Source: Xylogone sp. PMI_703
Lineage: Eukaryota > Ascomycota > Leotiomycetes
NCBI GenBank assembly: GCA_021399445.1
Contig: JAJTUQ010000004.1
Coordinates: 6,386,001-6,450,000 of the forward strand
Reading direction: 5' to 3'
DNA: 64,000 nucleotides
Under the pieces are notes generated by a model that saw only the letters and a program-made list of their open reading frames with translations, did no database searches and was not told the DNA's origin. Shown piece by piece: positions 21,191-33,401 of the stretch. How positions within the stretch are numbered: position 1 is the stretch's first letter; each line of letters opens with the position of its first letter. The translations under genes and the position numbers were made by a program.

Positions 21191-22961
21191 TAGAAAACAC
21201 AACACAAAAGCTGAATTTTATATAATAATATTTTATAGATTAATTAACTATTCTAATATAACATAATTATCAAATTTATAAAAGCCTTAAACTTTTAATA
21301 AGTCATAATTTTATTGACTATATCATACACTATCCCAGCCTCGTTAAGTGAATGCTATGCAGGAGTACTATATAAATGACCTTTCCCCTTTCCACTTTGA
21401 CCTGCTCAACCATTCGAATTTAGTGCGTGACGCTCGAATTGGATTGTTCACTGTCGCTTTCGGTCCTGACCTTGCCATATTTACTTGCTCGGCCTAATTT
21501 TACAGAGCTGGTATTCTGTATTGTTAGATTTATGGGTTTGGGGGTGGGGGTCTGTTCCTTCTGTAGCTGCTTGACAGAAACTCACATCTGTCTGGTTTAC
21601 TATGATCTATTCTACTCGGTATAATACTGTAAAGTTGCAGTTGTCTGTGATTTCATCAGAGTTGATATAAAGCCCGATGCTGAGTTGTTCCCAGTTGGTG
21701 CTTGAGGTGGAAGTGAATCCTTATGGTTTATGATAAAGAGTGCTATGGGATAATTTCGTAGGTCTATGCGAAGGTAGCTTGTATATATCGTGGTGTGAAC
21801 TATTTGAACCCTTTACCTTTGTCTACTATAAGGCATCTTACTAGACCTGAACCAGCGGACCCAGTAGATACGTTACAGTGCCGAACCAAGGTATCCTATG
21901 ATCTATATTAGAAGTTATGTTTAAAAAGTAATATAGATAGAGCAGTTGAACATACTATAGCCGGATCGTTATGATTGCGTTTTGCCGGCCATCGCCAGCG
22001 AACTTGAGCAGGCAAAGACAGCAGGTGCTTCAGAGCCTCTACCGGGCATCTTGGCGTCTTCCTCTGTTTCATAATGTGTTCCTGGGTTTCGTCTCAAACT
22101 TCTAAGTCGAGCCAGGAAAAGAAAATTCAGTGCCAGCGAACTCATCATCATTGAACCAAGTAATACCAGATGAGAAATGCATGTTGAGAGTATAAGAAAG
22201 GGTTTTGATAATATTCATAGAAAATAATCAGGAATATCCTGCACTTTTCTCCGCAGGCCTTGGCGCACAAAAACAACCAATTAACTAACCATAGCGCGGA
22301 CCAATTGATCAGCTTCTTAAACATAGGGGTAGTGAAAACGTGTTTTAAGATATGATCACGTGGCAGCCGACCTCCTCTCGTGATTCGGGATGCGAGAAAT
22401 TCACACAGAGCAATATTAGGTAGTGGCTACCGGGGTAGCGGCTATGGTAGATGTGAACCGTTCAAGTGACTTCTTAATAATTTCTTACGTTTTAATAAAG
22501 TCATTTCCAAAGTCACATACGATCTCACGTGATTAAGGAGGAACTATTCTAGCAAAGAGCATCAACTATCCTATTAAATTTAACATCACATCTAGCAAAA
22601 CAGCCTGTGTTATGTACCATGTTAGAGCGATTGAGCCGACTTAACTCGCATTTAATAACGAAGCAACTTGTTTACAAATGAAACTCGCCACAAAATGTAG
22701 GTTAGACTAGCCGGCAAAGCTTCCATACTTGGTGTGAAAAGGAGAAATCCGAAGACTTCGTTTCATCTGTGGTCTCGCACGGAACTGCTAATTTTGCATA
22801 CCCATTCGATTCCCTATATTAAAAGATAATAGCGCTAGAATTGGGCAAAGGTGAGGAGTGAACCTGTAGTAATCGCTCACAATGCACGGAGCATAGTAAT
22901 GAGATACTTTCAAAACGCATCAACTTAGGGGTACACGACTTCGCCTCTTCCCTTTTTCGCT
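21191..22961. other. AT-rich gene-poor interval
   Basis: No gene recognised over 1.77 kb. A 60-codon minus-strand frame at 21969-22151 has no recognisable family. CACGTG/CACGTGA words occur at 22358 and 22526. Confidence 0.4.
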
Positions 22962-25626
22962 CTAGAAAATTTGAACTAGAGGGATATCATCAATGTTAAC
23001 AATGTGAGCCGCACGCTGAAGCCACGCGAAGACCAGTTGCAAAGCAATATACTGACGTCGGGCTTGCTCATTTCGCGTGCCACAATGCCGAAAGATACAC
23101 AGCGCATCTTGGACGCCAAGAGTACTCTGCTGCATCCATTTGGGTGAAGCACGGATATCGTTGGCGCGTGCCTCCTGTTGCCAGACGATACCAATCGTGC
23201 AAGCCAGGGAAGAGGTGAAGAGAACACAGAGAGGCAACCACCCATGGACAGGAAATGAAGCATCCTTATACAACACCTTACAGAGACCGATGAGTCGAAA
23301 TGCACAGTCCAAGCTAGCAACGTAAGTAAGATCACTCATATGAATATAGTCTTGGATATAATACCATTCGTAAGCATCATCTTCGGTCTCCGTCTTTGTG
23401 GGCAGGGCCTGGTCTGGATAGGTTGCCACAGTCCGCTGCAACGACGGTTTGGTAATAAACACCATGATACCTAGATAAAGTGAATGAATTTGTAACTAAT
23501 ATAAGACTATTGTTAGGGCTAGTATGAAGTTATGCATGAGCTTCTTACTAATTTAGCTTTATACGCAACTGAAGCCTCAGACAAGCTGTCTTGCATTTTT
23601 AACACGTCCAGTAGTTGTGTATTCGGGTCGGTTGGGAGAGATAACCCGTCTGGCAGGCAGGAGAGCAACATCTTCAGTCTCTGTCTAATAACAACTCCTT
23701 TCTCCGGTGGTAGGACATCTCTATTGTCGAATCCCTGTAGGATGCGGCTCAAAATCTTGGAGAGCTCGTTAAAGACGTAGAACGGCTGTGGGGAATGATT
23801 TTCACTGATGTCATATTGTGCGATGCACTATCGGTTTTCAGTGGATGCTATAACAGCTACTGAAAGTCAAGCATACTGTAGTGTATAAAGTTGACTGATT
23901 GTGCATAATTGCACTACTTCTGTCACAGCCAAGGACTAGAATTCTAATTATCCATCAGGCTGGTATGAAAAGAAAACGAGTCGATAGGCAGGACATACCG
24001 ATGCATTGTCTGAATAGTTTCCCATATATGTAACCACTCGCTGTGATCAGCTGGTTGACTGCCGTGTGGCGTTATTTTATGAAGATTGTTCGACTCGCCA
24101 ATACGTGTAGCGGCATCTAGAATAGTTAGTACATGCTTCCATATGTTGGAGTGGTTGTCCTACCGAGATAGTGACTTGAAGTTGATGGCCTTTGTCCTAT
24201 GTGAAACATGCCTATCAATGCTAGCGCTTGCATCACAGCAAGATTGATACACCAATCGTGATCATCTAGATATCGTCGCCCATTCTCATACCACATCAGA
24301 GCCAAATCATCTGTGCCTTTATCACTGTACTGGCAGCCAATACCGATGCATATACACAGCATAGACATAGTACAATTTGATATACTCTGATCTGCGAGAA
24401 AAGCAGAATTAAGATGTTGTAACAGTAGGTTGGGATTGACGAGGTAATAGATGCTGTTAACAATTTGCAGGAAGCTTTCAATCATAGGCCAGACCGTCGC
24501 TTTTGTTTGGAATTCAAAGGGGTTGATAGCTTGAACATGAAAGCTCTTTGATAACGCTGAATGATGCCAGGCATAAGGTGAAAGATCCTCTTGGTCGAAC
24601 CGCAAGGATTGTGCGGCCAGATCTGATCCACATTCTCGTGATATAATCGTCCAGATGCTATCGAGGAGAGGCACCCGACCTACTTCGTTGCTGGCTGTGG
24701 CAAACCCATCAAAAGTGTTCATATTGCATGGCGACAAGAAATTCGCTTCATCGGCGCAGGTTGTCGAGTTCTGATATTCCCAGTGTCAGTGTTATGTTGC
24801 AGTACGAACTTGCAATATAGGGGAGGCGACAACATACAGTAGATACAGCACTGTGGCTTGCTGAGACAGTCTGGAACTCGGGAATGCTTGCCTGTGGTGT
24901 CGGGTATTGGTCTGTTTGGACATAACAGGCTTCGGGAAACAGACAGCTGTTGTTGCTTGATGGCGTTGATGAACAGTCATCCGGTACACCCGAGACTTTG
25001 GTGCGATTGATCTGAATTTTGAGCGGACTCTGCAACAGCTTCTTCCCCTCTGTTTGTCTTCCATCGACCTGATATGCTTTGTTACGGTATTCCGTGAGCT
25101 TCGTATAGTATAACTGCTTCTGGGCTGCTGCTCTTGAGTTCCAGACGTCCTTCTCTTCACGGGAAAGACAAGACCATTGTGCTCCGACAAATCTTGCTAC
25201 CTCGACGAATGAGTGGTTGGATATTTCAGGATTCTGGCGCAGGAATCTGCTATATGCAACATAGCCAGTATCTGGCCGTGTAGGAGCTCGCGGATCTCGT
25301 AGGGGTCGTTTTCTGTATCTTCTTCTTGCATGTATTGACTTGTTCTTGATGAGTTCTTCACTGTGCTGTGCTTTTGTTGAAGACTGCGGCGTAGAAGCCG
25401 ATATACCGAATAGTGGCTCCACAGTAGGGTGGCCCGCTCGGCCAGCAACCTCTCGTTGTAATTTCCGCCTATGTCCCAGCTTAAAGCCAAGGGTCGCCAT
25501 ATCTGCTTCAGTGATATCTGCTAAGCTGTCCCAGGTATCAAAGCCATTTTCAACGAGGTGGTTATGATACGCCTGAAGTCCTAGGTCTTCCAAAGTTGCT
25601 TGAAGCTGCGATAGTCGCGCGGCCAT
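22962..25626 (-). CDS. SAM domain + HMG-box + fungal-specific transcription factor domain protein
   Basis: Start ATG 25626. Exon 1 (25626-24838) encodes a SAM domain (about residues 8-62: LEDLGLQAYHNHLVENGFD, LGFKLGHRRKLQREVA) and an HMG box (about 110-182: DPRAPTRPDTGYVAYSRFLR, REEKDVWNSRAA). Intron 24837-24771; exon 2 (24770-24164) starts the fungal transcription factor middle homology region (WPMIESFLQIVNSIYYLVNP, LCICIGIGCQYSD). Intron 24163-24117; exon 3 from 24116 (TRIGESNNLH). Later coding resumes by 23827 (PFYVFNELSKILSRIL) to 23549; intron 23548-23496; last exon 23495-22962 (LQIHSLYLGIMVFITKP). Usually this effector domain follows a Zn2Cys6 finger; here an HMG box replaces it. The exon 3-4 junction (24000-23828) cannot be joined in frame with the good GTATGT donor, and TAG lies at 23830-23828, so the gene may be damaged or use an unusual donor. 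Confidence 0.75.
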
Positions 25627-27829
25627 CGATAAAACGGTTCTCGGAAGGATTCGTTTGAGACACTCTGGAGTTTGTCGACTGTCTGCAGAGTGATCGTCAC
25701 AGAGAACACAACAGACACAAAGATTCGGAATCGTCTGCGGAATAAATGTATTCTAACTTCGCTGTGGCGATAAAAGAACGTGTTCTCGGTCCTTGCCATC
25801 TGTGCATAATCATCCTGCAGCTAGTGCTTTGGAGTTGCTGTAGGGAGTTAGATTCCCCCCTGTCCACGGGCCGCCACCACAGAGACGAGATGCAGTTTTG
25901 CAATCAGACCAAACATCTTTGGTCGAGACTCCAGTCAAGAATCCTCAGGGAGTTGATCTATCTATCCCAAATGCCGAGTGCTATCAAGGTTTTTGAGACC
26001 TGGGTGGAAAGGCCCCTTCGCAGAAGAAAGGTACTTGGTAATCAAAGCTACACGTGAGCTCGGTAATAGTTTATCGTCAAACCATTGACCGCGATATCGG
26101 TCTGTCAACTGGCAGCCTGCTAATATCATCTCCATATGTGGTTTATAACGATGGTTGGAAACAACGAGAAACACGTTTTTTGGGCGCAGAAACGACGGAA
26201 CCCTCATGGGTTTAACATATCCAAACGCATAGCGTCTGCTCGAAGTATTGTAGTAGGTGGCGAGTGTTCCATGACTGCAGAGCTTCCAATCCGTTCTTGC
26301 CTTATTGACAGCGGTCATTCGGGATGTCGAAGTCCAAACTCAAAGACAGCCAAATCGGATAACAAATGTAAGTAGAGTATTTTTTTTATGTGTTTACAAA
26401 CGGAGATATTTCTTTTCCCTTTCTCTTCGAACGAAGTTGCATATAAATGTCCGTTATAAAAATTTTTCCTTCCTGAAATGTTACCCGAAAACCCGCTGTT
26501 TGAAAACCGTGGCGAATATCGGACGGACGGGAAACGTCCTCTCGGTAGTATCGAGAAAGTATACCAGCGCCCGTAAGTCCGGGAGGTTTATGTCAAGTGG
26601 CCGCATCAACCGTTGAGTGTAACGGGTGTTGTTTGCAGTTCTCAGGCTAGAGGAGGTTTGTTCCTAAGGTGACCCCTATAACGTCTCTGCAGGGATAGTC
26701 TCTCGTACTTGATGATGTTTAGCAGTGGTATTAAGCAGGAATCTATGATGAGAAGTCGAGGGCATAAAGAGTTTGATTACTTTCCCTCTAGCTAAGAAAG
26801 ACCGAACATCTCCTTGGGGTTCTTTTTGTAAGCTTAAGGGCATTCTCGTTTGTGTCCGGTCGCCTTTGGTGATGTTAACAAACATCCTCCTAGGTCTAGG
26901 CTTCGAATCCATACCTGTGGAGCAACTCCGGGTAATGCTCGCATCGCCATTCTATCTTCATCATCTGTAAGAGTACCTGAGGGACATAAAGGTGATATGT
27001 TAAGTATATAGCTAACGAAAGGTCAACTGAGATAGATGAACTCAGACATGAAGTTTTTATAGCGATATTCTAACTCGCTACGATGGTTACGTAATAAGGT
27101 TAAGGGTAAAATGTTGTGGTTACCTGGGATTCTTGGTACGAAGATACTCAGTTAGGCGGGCCTCATTTCGATTCTGCCAGTCATCAAATCCTATTCAAGG
27201 AGATACCACTAGTTTTGGTAAGTAAGCTTGATTCGGTAAGGTCCGTGTGTCAAGCTGCGCTAATGGTTTTGATGGGAGAGCAGGACTTCATTCAATGCCT
27301 CTCAAGCAAATTTAGCCTCTCTCATTTAGTTCCTACGTCCCATCGACATCAACTAGCGTATACCCTATTACTGTTAGCTCTATGGTTAAAGCATGTGCAG
27401 TTCGGGCGGAGTTTTACAACAACATATCTTCACAGAATAATAGGTTCATTTCACAACAATCTAAAGTGTGCATTTCCTAGGGTGAACATATCTTAGGCTC
27501 AACAACAGTTTTGACAGTTTAGAATGGGAGCGGGGTGAGGTTTCTCTCGAAGGATAACACAACAGAAATTAATGCGACTGTGCAATTGAAGGCACGAAAT
27601 ATTTATTATTGATCACATCTTATATCTCCGTTCAGTTTATGATTTAGGCTGGTACGTGAAAAGTCATCCTTTGTAATTCAATCTTAAGAAATAACGGGAG
27701 TCTGATAATCAGCTTTCATGTTCACTAAGTACAGCTTTTCTAGCTTTCCAACTTCTACATTTGAACTTCAAAAACGCACTGCTCTATGATCGCTGATCGG
27801 TCCGTGTTACCCGGAAGATATTCATTATA
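25627..27829. other. Intergenic region between the HMG/SAM gene and the bHLH duplicate
   Basis: About 2.2 kb. A minus-strand frame of 118 codons with ATG at 26318 (to 25962) and a plus-strand frame at 27116-27496 are protein-like in length but unrecognised and unsupported. The right edge (27645-27829) is the duplicated 3' flank of the bHLH gene. No transposon ends were found. Confidence 0.35.
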
Positions 27830-28861
27830 TATATCATCTTTACCCAATACTCATTAAATTTAAATATTATCACTTTCACTAATTAACTAGAATTCAACGC
27901 TTGATTAGTCAGTTTTTGTGTTCTGTAAAGATTTTTGCTCTTGTGTGTAAAGTGAACGAGAGAGCATACTCACTTGCATCATTTTCACTTTCCCCATCTC
28001 TACAACATGGGGCGCTACGTCACTCTCACTATACTTGGATGTAATATTATAGCTTCTGGTTGGCTTCTCGAGCATGTTGATTCTTGAGCTTGCTGTGGTT
28101 GCTTCTGCTCTGAGTTGTTTAGTGTCTTTCTTAAGGTACTTGATGTATGTTAGTGCTTGTATCAAAATTTCTGCTTTTCCATACTTCTTCAGCTTTATCT
28201 TTATGTTATCATTGAAGGCATCCACATCTTCGAGCTCGTCTCCGGACTCTGAGCTAATGCTGGATCTCTGACACAATGAAAAGATACGCTGACGAAGAGC
28301 CTCTAGCTTTTCGTTGATATTTGTGTAATACTGCTTTTCGACTTTGTTGCGGCCTAATCTTTACGTCTCATATGCTGAGAATGCGATGCCATCAATTGAA
28401 ATTTTGTACTTTTGAGTCTCCCTAGTTCTGGACTGACGAATGAGTTGGAGAAAAAGAGATGGCGAGAGTGATTCGTGCGTGCTCGCTCGTATTGGCTCAA
28501 AAAGGCTCTCCCCGCTGGGATCTGTCACGTTAGGAGTTGCGATCTCCTGCTGGCTTTGTTCTTCGAGTCCCCGGCTCGAGGATGAGTACTGTAATGAAGC
28601 GTAGGTAGAGGACTCAGCGTTTACGTTTTGCGGATATTGAAAGAGGTTATCTAAATCGTCTAAATCGTCTAAAACGTCTACTTGGAAAGCAGCAACTCCA
28701 TCCCATTGCATCCAGTCGTCGTACTCCTTGCTATCCATGCCTATTGCTGGAAACGCGTCTGGGGGAGGGCTGTAACAGCGGGGTGATGGATTACAGACTG
28801 CTGTCAGGTGTTCAACTTCGCGAACTAGTTGCAGAGGAGGCAATGCTGTGCCTTCGTTCAT
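27830..28861 (-). pseudogene. Inverted duplicate of the SREBP-type bHLH gene, pseudogenised
   Basis: This is a paralogue of the gene at 14151-15140 on the opposite strand. Shared blocks include AAFQVD, TPNVTDP, NKVEKxYxTNINEKLEALRQ, DNIKIKLKKYGKAEIL and SDVAPHVVEMGKV, and similarity continues into non-coding DNA on both sides. An in-frame TAA at 28361-28363 lies just before the basic region, where the other copy has Arg. Reading past it, the basic residues are changed (EKRYRTN becomes EKQYYTN). Near 27912 a one-base insertion shifts the frame so that the last about 35 residues are lost. Upstream, small tandem GACGATTTA units have expanded (VDDLGNL versus VLDDLDDLDNL). The upstream part still has an ATG-initiated frame, so a truncated N-terminal peptide could be made. 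Confidence 0.8.
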
Positions 28862-29670
28862 ACAGATAGCTAGAGCAGGTTTATCTTATTTATCGTGGCA
28901 ACGTATGCCGACGTCATGCCCCGATCTTGCAGGTGCTTGTCACTCGCTTCTGCCGATTATTTGCATGATCCTGCGAGTCTCAGGCATTGGAGAGCTACTA
29001 ATCTAATGACTCAATTCTTCAATTCAGCATGTTCTTGTCTCAGCCCTTGCATTATTGCACCACATGACTTCGGTCAGTACTGACTTCGTATGTCATATTC
29101 ATGGTGCAAACAGCTTGCTCCCGTCAAAATACCGTGGCTTATCGGTTCAACGCCTCACTCAAGGGTCGTGTTATTCATAATCGCATACTGCTGTAATCGC
29201 GACAAAGATGATCTCCAGCCCCTGGACATGACCAGACTAGTCTCTGTATCAACGGTACGAAAGATACAAAACCAGGAATCATTTCAAGTCCCCGAGGTTG
29301 TGCAGACGCGTTGCCTTGACCATTCAAATCGGCGATGCAAGGCTTTCTCGGATTTCAAAGCGGAGTTCACAACAGCCAATAACTTCTCTGTATCACGTTG
29401 GCGTTATGCAATTCCCCCGGGAACTCCATCGGAATTGTTTTGACATGTGAATTAGAATCAATTTGTTCCATCGGAATGGTTTTGACATGTGAATTAGAAT
29501 CAATTTGTCGGGTTTCTCATGGATTTGGCTAAATATGGGTCTGCTGCACTTCACATCGATATCCTAATAATACTTCATTCCCGCACTCCTCAACGACGCT
29601 GATTTAAGTCTTAGACAGCTCCGCAGAGCAAAACAGCAAAAGAATAAAAGCACTCCAAAAGCCTGCTACG
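28862..29670. other. Intergenic region upstream of the hydrolase gene
   Basis: No gene accepted; a 117-codon frame at 29090-29443 is unrecognised. Contains the 42-bp tandem duplication at 29425-29508 and the presumed promoter of the hydrolase. Confidence 0.4.
29425..29508. repeat. 42-bp tandem duplication, two copies
   Basis: 29425-29466 and 29467-29508 are head-to-tail copies beginning TCCATCGGAA and ending TCAATTTGT, with one or two mismatches. It lies about 165 bp upstream of the hydrolase start codon. Confidence 0.85.
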
Positions 29671-31377
29671 ATGATCGAAACATCCATCGCCAAGTACGTA
29701 TTTATCCGCAGCTGCATCTTCGTCCTACACAGTATCGCTCCCGCCAGCCTCCTCTACTGTCTTCTCCTCATCTCCCCTCTGCCAACGGCCCTCTCTGTCT
29801 ACCGTCTCCCCTTCTACATCGAAGTCTGGCCTGTGGCTGAAGCAGCCTTCTTCATCATCTTCTTCCTCCCATATAAATACCATCTCCAGCGCCCTGCAAT
29901 CCACCCCGATCGGCTGTCGCGAGAGGAGAGGGCAAAGTTGTTTGAGCGTTGCAATACTACTGTCAAGGACCCAGAGAGATACTTGCGCCAATGGTTTCTA
30001 AATGCAGAAGAGAGACACGTTAAGCGTGAAAACGTTAAAGAGTTCATACGGTGGGCTTTCTTGAATGCTGGACAGCCGGAGAACGATGATGACATTGAGG
30101 ACGAGGTTGAGGGCTACGTAAACGATATGGAGAAGCTGCTAGGGAGAGATATACCCCCAGGAAAGGGTAGCGCGAAGAGTTTGAGGCTGACAGTGGATAA
30201 GGTTGATTTCTTGCACCGTAGCCTTTTGTGGTATCTCGTCCGTTATTTCCTTGTCCTTTGTCGTCTTAAACCTCGAAATGCTAACCTCACTTTCTTATAG
30301 TGCATTTTCGTGGTCGACACGGCAACGTGCTGCTTGATGTTGTATAACGGCTTCCACTTTCACCGTTCTTCTCTTACACGCTTCTTCATGCTCTTTCCTC
30401 TCCGCCCTCTTACGCTGTTCTCCGCTCACCGATCACCTGTCCAGCATCTCACATATTGGCATCGGCCGCATTCGTCCAAGACCAAGCTACCTGTACTGTT
30501 TATACATGGTATTGGCGTTGGGCTTTATCCCTATACCAATTTCCTGCGTGACTTGAATAAGGCCACAGAGCTTGGTGGAGGCGATGTTGGGGTCGGGATA
30601 ATCGCGCTCGAGATCATGCCCGTGAGCTCTCGGATCACCCACCCGGCGCTCGAGAAGGATGCCATGGTCCGGGAAGTCGAAGCCATCGTCAAACACCACG
30701 GCTGGAGCGAGTTCGTTCTCGTCTCTCACTCTTACGGCTCCATAATCTCCACACACCTACTCAAATCTCCTCTTACCGCCCCGCTGGTAGGTCCCATTGT
30801 CCTGGTCGACCCTATCACCTTCCTTCTTCACCTCCCAGACGTCGCATACAACTTCACGGTTCGTCAGCCGGTTCACGCCAACGAATACCTTTTCTGGTAC
30901 TTTGGAAGCAAGGATGTGGGGGTAGCGCATTCTCTAGGTCGGAGATTTTTCTGGAGTCAAAACATAATATGGAAGGAGGATCTTGAGGTGGAAGGAAAGA
31001 ATGGGAAAGAGGGTAGACGAATTACCGTTGTACTGAGTGGGAAAGATCTGATTGTGAACACCAAGGCTGTGAAAGGGTACCTCACTACTACTTATTCAGA
31101 GGGATTCTTAGCAAATGGCAATGCAGTCCGCACGGCAAATCGAGAGGGAACCGCAAGAATCGTCAAAAGTGGCGCGGAAGATGCTGGAGAATGGATAACT
31201 GGACCGCGGACTGGATCTGGGCTTGAGGTACTCTGGTTTGAACACCTTGATCATGCACAGGTCTTTGATTTTGAAAAGACGAGGAGGTCTGTTGTCGAAA
31301 CAGTCAGATTGTACTCAGTCAAAAGGGGCAAGGGCCCGGTTGAGATTCACTTCAAAGACTCTAAGTGTTTTACATAA
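29671..31377 (+). CDS. Alpha/beta hydrolase fold protein, membrane-anchored
   Basis: Two exons, 29671-30237 and 30301-31377, give 547 residues. The intron (donor GTCCGT, acceptor TATAG) joins LLWYL to CIFVVDTA. Two or three hydrophobic segments near residues 10-70 and again near 185-230 suggest membrane attachment. The hydrolase core follows: oxyanion-type LPVLFIHGIGVGLYPY, nucleophile elbow VSHSYGS (Ser of S-H-S-Y-G, a variant of GHSxG), Asp candidate in VLSGKDLIV and catalytic His candidate in EHLDHAQVFD. Such proteins are widespread in Aspergillus and are annotated only as AB hydrolases, probably esterases or lipases. The substrate is unknown. The frame is intact throughout. Confidence 0.85.
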
Positions 31378-32393
31378 TTTATATAAGGCCGTGTATGACT
31401 AGACAACAGATGGATTTCGAAGTCAGACTAGATATCTATTTTTTTGGGGGGGGGTTAAAATAATATTTATAATGTTTATTTCAAAACTAATAACAGAAAA
31501 AATCAAAGCTTGGCACTTTAAAACCAAAAAGGGAGAACTGTCTTTTATAGACTAGGCTGCATTGCTTTTTGTACGCTATAAAATAACGGAATTCTATAGT
31601 ACACTTGATCGTCTCAACAACTCAATTGCTCAAATTGAAGGCAAAACTCCTTAATAGTATACTATAACAGAAAAGCCCTTGCATACTAACATTAATATAC
31701 CTATTAACATATCTGCCACCTTATCTATTCACGGCTATTTGATTGAACATTCTCGATTGTGACAATTTCAGTCGAATTTTGTTCCATCAAAATCTAACCC
31801 GTAGCCCGCCGCACCGCGCCCCCGGCATTTGATGTGTAGGACGTACAGTTCACGGTAATGCTAAAAAAGTCGCACGCCGCTTTGTGTGTGTCTCTTTCTT
31901 TGCAAACCCCTCAAAAAACAATGGCATTTCTCAAATTCCCGTTGTTTCGGCTACGCAAAGGCCTGGTAATATTCCGGGTTCGCGACGGATTAGGCAAAAA
32001 GCCGTAAAAAGCCTCAGATCATTATTCAGCAGCTCCATCTGTTCGCAGAGCAAGTGGAACACTCTAGTCGATACATTATCGGATGTCGTACTCGCAACGG
32101 TCACGAGGGTCACTATCGAGGTTGCGGATTAGCATGACAGTGTTCCAGCACGTGATGGTAGCCTCGCCATGGATGAACTTCGGAAGCGTGCAAGGCTGTG
32201 ATTGCCCCTCGCAGCCCCTCCACTACGTCCGGCACCGCCCGCAAATTTTCCCCTCGAAGACCATGATGCCACTGCTGAGTCCTCAACCACACCCTTTCTG
32301 CATTGCTTTTAAGACATTGCTGTCGCCATTGCTTCCGATCGCTCCTAGGGCCTACTGATTGCATTTCTGGCTGGAACAATTGTGCGCTTCACA
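31378..32393. other. Intergenic region with a T7G10 tract
   Basis: About 1 kb. A T-run followed by ten G lies at 31439-31455. AT-rich to 31790, then GC-richer DNA up to the folate enzyme gene; short frames there overlap on both strands and are not accepted. Confidence 0.4.
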
Positions 32394-33401
32394 ATGGCTG
32401 AGCAATCCGCAGTGCCAGGGTCGTGCAAAGTCGTCATGGCTGGCGGCATTGCGAAGGGTTTATTAGCAGAGGTGCAGCAGAGTCTTTCGAAACTCAGGGC
32501 CCAGCCTCTGCTCGTTGGATTCCTCGCAAATGAAGATCCTGCTGCGCAGATGTATGCGGATTGGTCTGCAAAGACGGCCCAGGAGAAGTAAGTCATCGAG
32601 TTGCATCTGAATGCCCAGCGTAATGATAACTGACCATCGTTTAGTGGTATCAACTTTGACCTCCGTAAGGTCGACAAAGAAGAGATTGAAACTGCAATTC
32701 TCGCAGCTAATGAAGACCCTGCCGTCCACGGCATCATCGTCTATTATCCCATCTTCCCTGCGCCTTCGCGACAAGACCAATATATCCAACAACTCGTGGC
32801 TCTGCATAAAGACGTCGAAGGTTTATCACATCGCTATGTCTTCAATCTCTACCAGAACATCCGTTTCTTCTCCGATGCCCCCAATTCGCCAAAGAAATAT
32901 AAGTCAATACTGCCTTGCACACCCCTCGCAGTAGTCAAGATCCTTGAGTATTTGCACATCTACAACCCAGTTCTGGCATACGGCAACCGTCTGCACGGTC
33001 GAACAATAACCGTCATCAACCGCAGCGAAGTGGTTGGACGACCTCTTGCAGCACTCCTTGCCAACGACGGCGCTACGGTCTACTCGGTTGATATCACTGG
33101 GGTACAGCTCTTCACACGAGGCCGTGGATTAAAGAGCCCTCGCCACGAAGTCCATGAAAAAGAGGGTTGGACCGTATCGGACTGCCTGCCACTCAGCGAT
33201 GTGGTTATTAGCGGTGTTCCTGGAGATAAGTATAAGGTGCCAACGGAACTGATTCGGGATGGGGCCGTGTGCATCAACTTTTCGAGCGAGAAGAATTTCG
33301 TGGCAGCAGATGTGAAGGAGAAAGCTAGTATATATGTCCCCGCTATCGGAAAGGTCACAATCGCGATCCTATTAAGGAATTTAATGGTATGGCATGATTA
33401 G
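32394..33401 (+). CDS. MTD1: NAD-dependent methylenetetrahydrofolate dehydrogenase (Mtd1 type)
   Basis: Two exons, 32394-32587 and 32645-33401, give 316 residues, close to the 320 of yeast Mtd1. The enzyme oxidises 5,10-methylene-THF to 5,10-methenyl-THF in the cytosol. The intron (GTAAGT...TTTAG) joins AQEK to NGINFDL. Recognisable are the N-terminal substrate domain (LVGFLANEDPAAQMYADWSA, DPAVHGIIVYYPIFP), the catalytic-domain link KSILPCTPLAVVKILEYL, and the Rossmann part GRTITVINRSEVVGRPLA, ALLANDGATVYSVD, VVISGVPGDKYKVP and VPAIGKVTIAILLRNL. The frame is complete. Whether it is the sole copy in the genome cannot be judged. Confidence 0.92.

Noticed and set aside
21969..22151. 60-codon minus-strand frame
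   Set aside because: Too short, no neighbour or motif to support it.
25962..26318. 118-codon minus-strand frame with ATG
   Set aside because: Protein-like composition but no recognisable family and no splice context; probably leader or chance sequence upstream of the SAM-HMG gene.
27116..27496. 126-codon plus-strand frame
   Set aside because: No ATG at its start and no recognisable domain; a transposon origin was considered but no ends or polyprotein motifs were found.
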